Shown here piece after piece: positions 8,637 to 15,923 of a DNA stretch of 29,497 bases (position 1 is the first letter of the stretch; each line of letters begins with the position of its first letter). Made by a program: the position numbers and the translations under genes. The stretch is from Gammaproteobacteria bacterium. Lineage in GTDB: Bacteria > Pseudomonadota > Gammaproteobacteria > Steroidobacterales > Steroidobacteraceae. The notes below the pieces were generated by a model. The model was not told where the DNA came from, did no database searches, and was given only the letters and a program-made list of their open reading frames with translations. Location: positions 1 through 29,497 of the forward strand of contig JAQGOE010000307.1 of assembly GCA_028293725.1 (NCBI GenBank). Reading direction: 5' to 3'.

Positions 8637-9601
8637 GCCGCGCGCGCACCCGCATGGCGACGGCGCGCGTCAGCGCTGCGATGTTTGCCTGTGTTGTGTT
8701 TCTTGCAACGGGATGGGCGCGTGCGGATACCTATCTTCTGACAGTCGCTGGGCTGGGCGGGGAGCCTGATTACGAACAGCGCTTCAAGGAAATGGCCGCG
8801 GACCTCGACCGCGTGTTCAAGAGTGGGGGTGCGACCAACCACGTGTTCACGATGTCGGGCAAGGACGCCACGCGGGTGAATCTGGCGGCGGTGGTGCAGG
8901 TCATTGCCGGCCAGGCCAAGCCCGAAGATGACTTCGTGTTGATTCTGATCGGCCACGGATCGTTCGATGGGCAGCAGTATAAGTTCAATCTCGTTGGTCC
9001 TGACATTTCCGCCGCTGGACTCGATCAATTGTGCGGCCGGATCGCCTCGAAGCGGCAGTTGGTCGTAAACACCACGAGCGCGAGTGGCGGGTCCATCGCC
9101 GCCTTGGCCCGCAGTGGTAGGGCCGTCATTGCGGCTACCAAGAGCGGAACGGAAAAGAACGCTACCGTGTTTGCCCGTTACTGGGTGGAGGCGTTACAAG
9201 ACCCTACTGCTGACGTGGACAAGAGCGATTCGATCAGTGCGCTCGAAGCCTTTCGGTACGCCACTGCAAAGACTGCGGCGTTCTACGAGTCGCAGAAGCG
9301 ATTGGCGACCGAGCATGCGGTGTTCGCCGACACTGGTACCGGTGCGGCCGTACGCGTCGCATCCACCGAAAGTGGTGCGGGGCGGCTGTTGTCGAGGCTT
9401 CCCTTGGTTCGGCTCGGCGCGGAACGGGCCGCGGGTGCCGATCCCGCCAAGCGCGGCTTGCTGGCAAAGAAGGAGCAGCTGGAACAGCGGATCGATACGT
9501 TGAAGCTGCAGCGAGCGGCGCTGTCGCCGCAGGAGTACAAGCAACAGTTGACGCAGTCCCTGGTGGCGTTGGCCAAGGTGCAGGAGGAGCTCGAGAAATG
9601 A
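8633..9601 (+). CDS. Exported caspase-fold (C13/C14-like) pseudopeptidase with EF-hand-like loop and C-terminal coiled coil
   Basis: A 322-aa exported protein with a signal peptide (12-31, cleavage after ARA). Residues 33-235 look like a caspase/legumain-type alpha/beta domain. The strand plus histidine motif FVLILIGHGS gives H108, but the segment where active members read C-x-S-G-G is S149-A-S-G-G here (NTTSASGGS), so the catalytic Cys is replaced by Ser. D194-E205 (DVDKSDSISALE) matches a 12-residue EF-hand loop with D, D, S, S, I and E at positions 1, 3, 5, 7, 8 and 12, apart from a non-Gly sixth residue. Residues 275-322 form a Lys/Glu/Gln-rich coiled coil. The GTG at 8633 overlaps the previous stop (GTGA) with a G-run just upstream; an ATG at 8654 is possible. 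I infer a binding or scaffold role rather than proteolysis. Confidence 0.8.
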   Translation: MSRARTRMATARVSAAMFACVVFLATGWARADTYLLTVAGLGGEPDYEQRFKEMAADLDRVFKSGGATNHVFTMSGKDATRVNLAAVVQVIAGQAKPEDDFVLILIGHGSFDGQQYKFNLVGPDISAAGLDQLCGRIASKRQLVVNTTSASGGSIAALARSGRAVIAATKSGTEKNATVFARYWVEALQDPTADVDKSDSISALEAFRYATAKTAAFYESQKRLATEHAVFADTGTGAAVRVASTESGAGRLLSRLPLVRLGAERAAGADPAKRGLLAKKEQLEQRIDTLKLQRAALSPQEYKQQLTQSLVALAKVQEELEK

Positions 9602-9732
9602 GCGGGGAGGCAGCTCGAGAAGCGAGTGGGGCGGAGGCTCGAGAAGCGAGTGGGGCGGAGGCTCGAGAAGCCAGCGGGGTGGAGGCTCGAGAAGTCAGCT
9701 TGACCGGAATTCGAGAAGTGGGCAGGGCCAGA
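9589..9732. repeat. 24-bp tandem repeat, about six units, across a gene junction
   Basis: Six head-to-tail 24-bp units begin at 9589, 9613, 9637, 9661, 9685 and 9709, each starting near GCTCGAGAA. Units 2 and 3 are identical, and the first and last two are degenerate. Unit 1 contains the last codons and TGA of the caspase-fold gene, so the array grew from that gene's 3' end. The 24-bp period keeps one frame open (eight residues per unit, consensus AREASGAE). There are no spacers, so it is not a CRISPR array. Confidence 0.9.
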
Positions 9733-9741
9733 ACGTGGTGA
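9598..9741 (+). CDS. Possible 47-aa repeat-encoded small protein
   Basis: This ORF lies entirely in the 24-bp repeat array. Its ATG overlaps the stop of the caspase-fold gene (ATGA, 9598-9601), and its TGA (9739-9741) overlaps a GTG start of the next gene (GTGA, 9738-9741). The product is a charged Ala/Glu/Arg/Gly repeat (AREASGAE units), predicted helical, with no known domain. A 4-bp overlap at each end is what a translationally coupled operon gene would show. The alternative is that repeat growth created the ORF by chance and it only carries ribosomes across the gap. I favour translation at a modest level and claim no function. Confidence 0.35.
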   Translation: MSGEAAREASGAEAREASGAEAREASGVEAREVSLTGIREVGRARTW

Positions 9742-11963
9742 CGTCGCTGTGCCAGGTCCGCGTCTGCGGATTCGCCGTTGCACTGATCGCCTGGGCCGCC
9801 AGCACTCCTTTGAGGGCGGCGCCCCTCGCTGCCGACGCAGTGGAGCGCTGTCAGGTCCTTCTCAAACACGGCCAAAATAGCGAAGCCAGGAGCTGTTTTC
9901 AGGCACTGGTGCGTGATAGCAGCCCATACCTGCGTGCCGAGGGTTACTGGGGGCTCGGTGAATACTCCATGGCGAACCAGGAATTTCGCACGGCTGTCGG
10001 GCAAGCCGACGGCAACGCTCAGTACCGGGTGCGCTGGGGGAGCATGTTGCACGAGCGTTTCAACGATCAGGACGCCCAGGCCTTGTTCAAGGAGGCGCTG
10101 GCCAGGGATCCGAAGAACGCCCAGGCCTATCTTGGGTTGGCCCTGGTGAGCGCGGACGGATTTGACGAAGGGGCAGTTGATTGGGCGCACAAGGCCCTGC
10201 AGATCGACCCGCAGTTGGCGCCGGCCCACGAGCTGTTGGGGCGTCTCGCCCTGGAGGATTCACAGCCGGACCAGGCCGCCGTGGAAGCGGACGCGGCACT
10301 GAAGATCGTCCCAGACTCACTGGACGCCATGGCCGTGCATGCCAGTATCGAGTTGCTCGCCGATCGCCCTCCCGAGGCATGGCTCACCCGGATCAGCGCC
10401 CTCAATCCGACCTATGGTCAGGGTTATGCGCTCGTAGCGCATCACCTCATTCTCAGGGGACGCTACCTGGACGGCGTCGCTTACTTCCGTAAAGCCGTCG
10501 CGGCGGATCCGCTGCTCTGGTCGGCACGCGCGGAGCTCGGTGTCAATCTGATGCGCCTGGGTCAGGACACCGAAGCCCGGCAGCAACTCGAGAAGTGCTA
10601 CGCCAACGGCTACCGCAATGAGGCGACCGTCAATAGTCTGCGGTTGCTGGACAGTTACAAAAACTTCGTCGTTCTCAAAGACGATACGACCATTCTGAAG
10701 CTGCATCGGAAAGAGTCGGAGCTGTTGTATCCCTACTTTCTCGCGGAGCTGAAGCGTTCGATTGCCGCATATGAGCAGAAGTATCGGATGAAACTGGCCG
10801 GCCCCGTGCAAGTGGAGGTTTATCCGGATCACGAGGATTTCGCCGTGCGCACGCTGGGCATGCCGGGTCTGGGGGCGCTGGGTGTGACGTTCGGTGACGT
10901 AGTGGCCATGGACAGCCCTTCGGGCCGCAAGCCGGGCGACTTCCATTGGGCAAGTACGTTACGCCATGAGATGAGCCACGTGTTCATTCTCGCGGCCACG
11001 AATCATCGCGTACCGCGTTGGTTTACCGAAGGGCTGGCCGTCCACGAGGAGACACAGGTGTCGCCGGAGTGGGGCGATCCGATGACGCCGGATATCGTCG
11101 TTGCCCTGCGTGACCGGAAATTGTTGCCGGTTGCGGATCTTGATCGCGGTTTCGTACGGCCACAGTACCCGACACAGGTCTTCGTTTCCTACTTCCAGGC
11201 GGGGCGCATCTGCGATTACATACAGAGCCGCTGGGGGGAGGCCAAGCTGCTCGACATGGTGCATTCTTACGCGCACGTGGTGGGCACCCGCGAGGTAATT
11301 CAGAAGGATCTCGGCATGAGCGCCGAAGAATTCGACCGGCAGTTCCAGGCGTGGCTCTACGAAAGAGTGCATGCGACGGTCGCGTCTTTCGACGAGTGGC
11401 ACAAACGGCTTGCAAGCCTCGCCAAGCTCGCGCAGGACAAACAGTACGACGCTGTGATCCGCGACGGCGATGCGGTCATCCGTCTATATCCTGACTACGT
11501 CTACGATGCCAACCCTTACGAGTTCCTGGCGGAAGCGTATCTCGCGAAGGCCAACAAGCCGGCCGCGGCCACGGTGTTGAGCGAATATATGCACGCCGGC
11601 GGACGCCGGCCCGGGGTGCTCAAGCAGCTGGCGGGCATCCAGGAGGAGCTGGGCGATCCGCAAGCCGCGGCGGCCACTTTGGATCGCATCAACTACATCG
11701 ATCCTGCGTATGACGAGGAGTCGCACCGACAGTTGGGAGCGTTGTGGCTCGAACAGAAGAACTATCCGGGCGCGATTCGTGAATATGCCGCGGTCGTGGC
11801 ATTCCATCCGCTCGATGTGGCTTCCGCGCAGTTCGATCTCGCCCGGGCCTATTTCGCGGCCGGGCAGCGCGACAAGGCGGAGGACGCCGTGTTGGCCTCG
11901 CTCGAGGTGGCACCCGGCTACCGGCCGGCGCAAAAGCTACTGTTACAGATCAAAAGTCCTTAA
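9735..11963 (+). CDS. Exported TPR protein with gluzincin (peptidase MA-like) metalloprotease domain
   Basis: A 742-aa exported protein with a signal peptide (about 10-28, cleavage near PLRAA). TPR-like helical repeats fill about 35-300; units near 118-127 and 146-160 show the small-large-small pattern with DP at the turn. A zinc-peptidase domain follows (about 310-560), with the HEMSH motif at 411-415 and the third ligand E432 in WFTEGLAVHEE, the peptidase MA gluzincin arrangement. More TPR-like repeats occupy about 570-738. TPRs usually hold protein partners, so the enzyme may act on, or be organised by, the VWA proteins of this operon. The zinc site looks intact, unlike the neighbouring caspase-fold domain. 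The start is either of two adjacent GTG codons (9735 or 9738); the second overlaps the small ORF's stop. The MoxR gene follows after 35 bp. Confidence 0.88.
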   Translation: MVTSLCQVRVCGFAVALIAWAASTPLRAAPLAADAVERCQVLLKHGQNSEARSCFQALVRDSSPYLRAEGYWGLGEYSMANQEFRTAVGQADGNAQYRVRWGSMLHERFNDQDAQALFKEALARDPKNAQAYLGLALVSADGFDEGAVDWAHKALQIDPQLAPAHELLGRLALEDSQPDQAAVEADAALKIVPDSLDAMAVHASIELLADRPPEAWLTRISALNPTYGQGYALVAHHLILRGRYLDGVAYFRKAVAADPLLWSARAELGVNLMRLGQDTEARQQLEKCYANGYRNEATVNSLRLLDSYKNFVVLKDDTTILKLHRKESELLYPYFLAELKRSIAAYEQKYRMKLAGPVQVEVYPDHEDFAVRTLGMPGLGALGVTFGDVVAMDSPSGRKPGDFHWASTLRHEMSHVFILAATNHRVPRWFTEGLAVHEETQVSPEWGDPMTPDIVVALRDRKLLPVADLDRGFVRPQYPTQVFVSYFQAGRICDYIQSRWGEAKLLDMVHSYAHVVGTREVIQKDLGMSAEEFDRQFQAWLYERVHATVASFDEWHKRLASLAKLAQDKQYDAVIRDGDAVIRLYPDYVYDANPYEFLAEAYLAKANKPAAATVLSEYMHAGGRRPGVLKQLAGIQEELGDPQAAAATLDRINYIDPAYDEESHRQLGALWLEQKNYPGAIREYAAVVAFHPLDVASAQFDLARAYFAAGQRDKAEDAVLASLEVAPGYRPAQKLLLQIKSP

Positions 11964-11973
11964 CGTTAACGTT
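11962..11973. promoter_or_regulatory. Perfect 12-bp palindrome before the MoxR gene
   Basis: AACGTTAACGTT begins inside the TAA stop of the TPR/peptidase gene and lies 25 bp before the MoxR ATG, in the operon's only sizeable gap after the first gene pair. It could be a regulator site for a secondary promoter, but no clear -35/-10 pair accompanies it. Confidence 0.25.
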
Positions 11974-11998
11974 GAGTCCACCGGGGTAGTCAAACCGT

Positions 11999-13024
11999 AT
12001 GAGCACCACAGTTGCAAACGACCTGAGTCCGGACGACCTGCAAGAGCGCGTGGAGCGGTTTCACGTCATACGCGATCGCATCCTCGGGCAGGTCCGCAAA
12101 GTCATCGTGGGCCAGGACGAGGTCCTGGATCAGATCCTGATCGCCTTGTTCGTCGGCGGCCACTGTCTGATCACCGGCCTGCCCGGCACCGCGAAGACAC
12201 TCATGGTCCGCACCATAGCCAGGACGCTCGGACTGCAATTTCGCAGGATTCAATTCACACCCGACCTGATGCCGGCGGACATCACGGGGACCGATATCAT
12301 CGAGGAGGACGCGGGAACCGGGCATCGGCGCTGGACTTTCGTGCCGGGTCCGATCTTCGGCAATATCGTGTTGGCGGATGAAATCAACCGGACACCTCCC
12401 AAGACGCAATCCGCTCTGTTGGAGGCCATGCAGGAGTTCTCGTGCACGGTACGCGGCAACGTCCATGAGCTGCCGCGTCCGTTCTTCGTCCTGGCGACCC
12501 AGAATCCGATCGAGCTCGAGGGCACCTATCCGCTGCCGGAGGCGCAGCTCGATCGCTTTCTCTTTAACACGGTGCTCGACTATCTGAGCGCGGAGGAGGA
12601 GGCACGGGTCGTGGACCGTACGACCACGACCCACCATGCGGAAGTCGAAGCCGTCACAGGCGCGGCCGAGCTGCTCGAGATTCAGAGCCTGGTCCGCAGG
12701 GTGCCGATTGGAGAATCGATCGCGCGGTATGCGGTCGACCTAGTGCGCGCGACGCGTTTTAAAAACGACTCGGCGCCCCAGGTCGTCAAGAAGTATGTGA
12801 ACTACGGCGCGAGCGTGCGCGCCGCGCAGTTCATCGTGCTCGCTGCGAAGGCACGCGCGCTCTCGCACCGGCGTTACCACGTCAGCTACGAGGACATCAC
12901 CTCGTTGGCGATTCCCGTGTTACGACACCGGATTCTGCTCAATTTTCACGCCGAATCCGATCGGATCGATGCGGACGAGATTCTGCGCCAGTTGATTGCG
13001 CAACTGCCGCCACCCCGAGGCTGA
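11999..13024 (+). CDS. MoxR-family AAA+ ATPase
   Basis: A 341-aa MoxR-type AAA+ ATPase. These work as chaperone-like motors with VWA-domain partners. Walker A is GLPGTAKT (60-67), Walker B is VLADE (124-128), and the sensor region contains ATQNPIELEGTYPLPEAQ. Length and motif order are typical of the family. It is the energy-providing subunit of this operon: the DUF58 gene follows after 1 nt, and VWA proteins lie on both sides, with DUF4159 and DUF4175 partners nearby. The ATG at 11999 is supported by alignment of the N-terminal helix (LQERVERFHVIRD) with the family; the upstream GGGG is a modest ribosome site. The cellular target is unknown. Confidence 0.96.
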   Translation: MSTTVANDLSPDDLQERVERFHVIRDRILGQVRKVIVGQDEVLDQILIALFVGGHCLITGLPGTAKTLMVRTIARTLGLQFRRIQFTPDLMPADITGTDIIEEDAGTGHRRWTFVPGPIFGNIVLADEINRTPPKTQSALLEAMQEFSCTVRGNVHELPRPFFVLATQNPIELEGTYPLPEAQLDRFLFNTVLDYLSAEEEARVVDRTTTTHHAEVEAVTGAAELLEIQSLVRRVPIGESIARYAVDLVRATRFKNDSAPQVVKKYVNYGASVRAAQFIVLAAKARALSHRRYHVSYEDITSLAIPVLRHRILLNFHAESDRIDADEILRQLIAQLPPPRG

Positions 13025-13025
13025 C

Positions 13026-13913
13026 ATGTCGCGCTTTCTCGACCCCGCGGTTCTGGGTGCCCTGTCGGGCCTCGACCTGGTGGCGAAGACAGTCGTCGAC
13101 GGCTTCGTTGCCGGGTTGCACCGTTCGGCCGATTTCGGCTTCAGCCAGGAGTTCGCCGAATACCGGGCCTACACGCCCGGCGACGATCCGCGCAACGTCG
13201 ACTGGAACGTATTCGCGCGTACCGACCGCACCTATGTGAAGCGCTATCGAGGCGAGACCAACAGCCTCCTCACGATGTTGCTGGACGCGAGCAACTCGAT
13301 GAATTACGCCTCACACAGCGTCAGCAAAATGAACTACGCGCGTTTCATGGCGGCGTCCATCTTCTATCTGGCCATTCGCAAGCAGCGTGATGCGGCGGGA
13401 CTGCTCGTGTTCGATGACGAGGTGCGCAGCTACATCAGACCTTCGACGCGGCAGGGGCAGTTCCACCGGCTTCTCTCGGGTCTGGAACTCGCGGAGCCGC
13501 GCGAGCGCACGAACTTTGAAGAGCCACTCAGGCACATGCAGTCTTTCGTACGTCGGCGTGGCATTGTGGCGATTCTTTCCGACTTCTACGAAAAGCCGCA
13601 GACCCTCATTCGGGCCATTGAGCCACTTCGCTATCGCGGCAATGAGGTAGTGCTGTTCCACATTCTCGATCCTAGGGAAATCCAGCCGGAGCTCGGTGCC
13701 TCCACAGTGCTCGTGGACCTCGAGACGCGGGCCCGGATCGAGGTAACCGCCGAGTACGCCGCCCGGGAGTACGGTGAGCGCATCGCTGAACACATCGAGC
13801 AACTGCGCGACGGCGCGCAACGCGCGGGGATGAGTTACCAGCTGCTGGTGACCGATCGGCCGTTGGACGATGCCTTGCGCGAATATCTGACCCTGCGGCA
13901 AAGGCGGCAGTAA
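13026..13913 (+). CDS. DUF58 family protein (VWA-like partner of MoxR)
   Basis: A 295-aa DUF58 protein. The family signature is clear: SADFGFSQEFAEYRAY (34-49) and PGDDPRNVDWNVFART (51-66), followed by YVKRY. A VWA-type metal site DASNS (87-91) follows. The DUF58-MoxR pairing is one of the best conserved in MoxR loci, and the proteins are thought to work together. There is no membrane segment, so it should be cytosolic or peripheral to the membrane complex. The ATG at 13026 comes 1 nt after the moxR-family stop; a longer reading from 12996 would overlap that gene and add residues absent from the family. The next gene's GTG starts immediately after this TAA, with no gap. Confidence 0.94.
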   Translation: MSRFLDPAVLGALSGLDLVAKTVVDGFVAGLHRSADFGFSQEFAEYRAYTPGDDPRNVDWNVFARTDRTYVKRYRGETNSLLTMLLDASNSMNYASHSVSKMNYARFMAASIFYLAIRKQRDAAGLLVFDDEVRSYIRPSTRQGQFHRLLSGLELAEPRERTNFEEPLRHMQSFVRRRGIVAILSDFYEKPQTLIRAIEPLRYRGNEVVLFHILDPREIQPELGASTVLVDLETRARIEVTAEYAAREYGERIAEHIEQLRDGAQRAGMSYQLLVTDRPLDDALREYLTLRQRRQ

Positions 13914-15923
13914 GTGGGTTTCCTGGCTCCCGCGTTTCTTATCGGCGCATTGGCGGTGGGACTGCCGCTCTACCTGCATCTGTTGCGTCGTAATACGAGT
14001 ACGCCGTTGCCTTTCAGTTCTTTGATGTTATTCGAGCCGCGTCAGCAAAGCGCAACCCGCCGTCGACGGTTGCGCTACTGGCTGTTGTTGGCGCTACGGT
14101 TAGCCGTCGTGCTGATGTTGGTATTTGCATTCGCGGAGCCGTATGTCGATCGGTTCCTCGTGGGTGCGGCACCTGAGAAGTTGCGGTTGGTAGTTGTCGA
14201 TAATTCGTTCAGTATGCGGGCGGGAACGCGTCTGGTGGACGCCAAGCGGGCCGCAGTGGCGTTTCTTTCGGAGAGTAGTCTCAGGGATCGCGCGCAGGTC
14301 GTGGCGTTAGGTGCGCAGGTTCATTTGCTGACGCAGGCGACACACGACGCGGGTGCGCTTCGCGCGGCCGTGGATAGCATCCAGCCCAGTGACTCGCGCG
14401 GCAGTTTCGGTGTACTCACGAGCGCCGTGCGATCTATCGCGGAGAATGAGCATGTACCGATCGAGCTCCATCTCTTCAGCGATTTGCAAAAGACCAACAT
14501 GCCGCCGAGCTTCACCGATATGGTGTTGCCGCGAAACGTATCTTTGGTATTGCATCCTATTGTAAGCGCGCCTGCCTCAAATTGGGCTGTGGAGAGTGTG
14601 TCCGCGCCGCGCCAGGTCTGGGATCCGCGAACGGCGCGCGTCCAGGCGGTCGTCGTTGGATACGGTACGCCGGCGGCAAGCCGCACCGTCTCGTTCCTGG
14701 TAAATGGTAAAACCATTGCCACCCGGCGCGTGGATGTGCCGGCCTCGGGTCGTGCCACGGCCGAGATCGACTCACTTGAGTTGCCCTACGGGTTCAGTCG
14801 CTGCAGCGTGAAGATCGATGCGGCCGATTCTCTCCCCGCGGATGACGAGTATGTGTTTGCGATCGAAAGGTTGGATCGCAAGCGTGGACTGTTCGTTTCG
14901 CAATCCGCTGACACACGCTCTGCACTTTATTTCGACACTGCTCTGGGAGCCGCCGCGCAATCTGCCGTGGTGCTGGACAAGAAGACGGTCGATCAGGTCG
15001 CGGACGTGGACCCCTCGTCGTACGCGTTCGTGGTGATATCAGACGTCGCATCGTTGCCGACAGTATTCTCAAACAGAGTGCTCGAATACGTCCGCCGCGG
15101 TGGCAGCGTCCTTATCGCATTGGGAACCGCAGCGGCGCAACAACGTGAGATTCCCTTTTTCTCGGGTGGCATCCTTGCCCTGCGCCACTATTCGAGAGAT
15201 GCCGAGCGTTTCGCGGCGGTGGGCCAGACGGACGGCTCCTATGCGCCGGCTGGTTCCCCGGACGAGTGGGAGGGCGTGAAATTCTATTACGCGGCGTCGG
15301 TGGACGAGCGCAATACGCGTGTTACGGTGAGGCTGCAGGATGGAACAGCCCTGCTGTTGGAAAAAATAGTAGGCGAGGGCCACGTGATGTTGTTTGCGTC
15401 TGGCTTCGACAACCTCACTAACGACTTGCCGCTGCATCCGGTATTCGTGGCCTTCGTGGAACGGATCAGCCGCTACCTGTCCGGTAATGAGGCCCGAGAC
15501 GGGCCGCATCTCGTGGACGATCTCATCGGGCTGCGCACCGCGAAGGAGCAGGCCGTGGGTGTCGAAATCATCGATCCGTCCGGGGAACGGCCGCTGTCAT
15601 TACAGGAGGCGGTATCGTTGCAGTCGTACTCGCTCACCCGTGCCGGATTTTATGAGGTACGCCTCGCCAACGGCCGCCGAGATCTGGTCGCGGTGAATCC
15701 TGATCGGCGTGAGTCCGATCTGGCGCCCATTCCCGACGATGTGCTGGCGCTGTGGCGTGGCAGCAACCCGGCGACTCCGGCAGCCGCGGCCGGGATTTCT
15801 TCATCGCCGGCTCGCATGCAGCGTAGTTTGTGGTGGTACGCTATGTTGTGCGTGCTGGTTGCCGCTCTCGCCGAGTCTGCGATCGGCAGCCGATATCTGG
15901 CCACTCTCCGGGACGAGCCGTGA
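13914..15923 (+). CDS. BatA-like aerotolerance-operon membrane protein with VWA domain
   Basis: A 669-aa membrane protein. The N-terminus has the BatA-type layout (aerotolerance regulator N-terminal domain): membrane helix FLIGALAVGLPLYLHLL, the motif PLPFSSLMLF (31-40), then an Arg-rich turn and a second helix (about 54-75). A VWA domain follows with an intact DxSxS site at D96-S98-S100 (VDNSFSM). The middle region contains an amidotransferase-like segment (SYAFVVISDVASLP; YVRRGGSVLIALG) resembling the second gene of this operon. A last membrane helix (WYAMLCVLVAALAESAIG) lies near the C-terminus. GTG at 13914 abuts the preceding stop and starts exactly where the family's N-terminus begins. 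The TGA overlaps the DUF4175 GTG by 4 bp. It probably forms a membrane complex with the other VWA proteins, driven by the ATPase. Confidence 0.92.
   Translation: MGFLAPAFLIGALAVGLPLYLHLLRRNTSTPLPFSSLMLFEPRQQSATRRRRLRYWLLLALRLAVVLMLVFAFAEPYVDRFLVGAAPEKLRLVVVDNSFSMRAGTRLVDAKRAAVAFLSESSLRDRAQVVALGAQVHLLTQATHDAGALRAAVDSIQPSDSRGSFGVLTSAVRSIAENEHVPIELHLFSDLQKTNMPPSFTDMVLPRNVSLVLHPIVSAPASNWAVESVSAPRQVWDPRTARVQAVVVGYGTPAASRTVSFLVNGKTIATRRVDVPASGRATAEIDSLELPYGFSRCSVKIDAADSLPADDEYVFAIERLDRKRGLFVSQSADTRSALYFDTALGAAAQSAVVLDKKTVDQVADVDPSSYAFVVISDVASLPTVFSNRVLEYVRRGGSVLIALGTAAAQQREIPFFSGGILALRHYSRDAERFAAVGQTDGSYAPAGSPDEWEGVKFYYAASVDERNTRVTVRLQDGTALLLEKIVGEGHVMLFASGFDNLTNDLPLHPVFVAFVERISRYLSGNEARDGPHLVDDLIGLRTAKEQAVGVEIIDPSGERPLSLQEAVSLQSYSLTRAGFYEVRLANGRRDLVAVNPDRRESDLAPIPDDVLALWRGSNPATPAAAAGISSSPARMQRSLWWYAMLCVLVAALAESAIGSRYLATLRDEP

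Noticed and set aside
9589..9732. CRISPR array
   Set aside because: The repeat units are contiguous with no unique spacers, and no cas genes are present.
9234..10229. 331-codon minus-strand frame across the repeat array
   Set aside because: Its Ser/Ala/Pro repeats mirror the 24-bp array; both sense genes over the same bases have recognisable domains.
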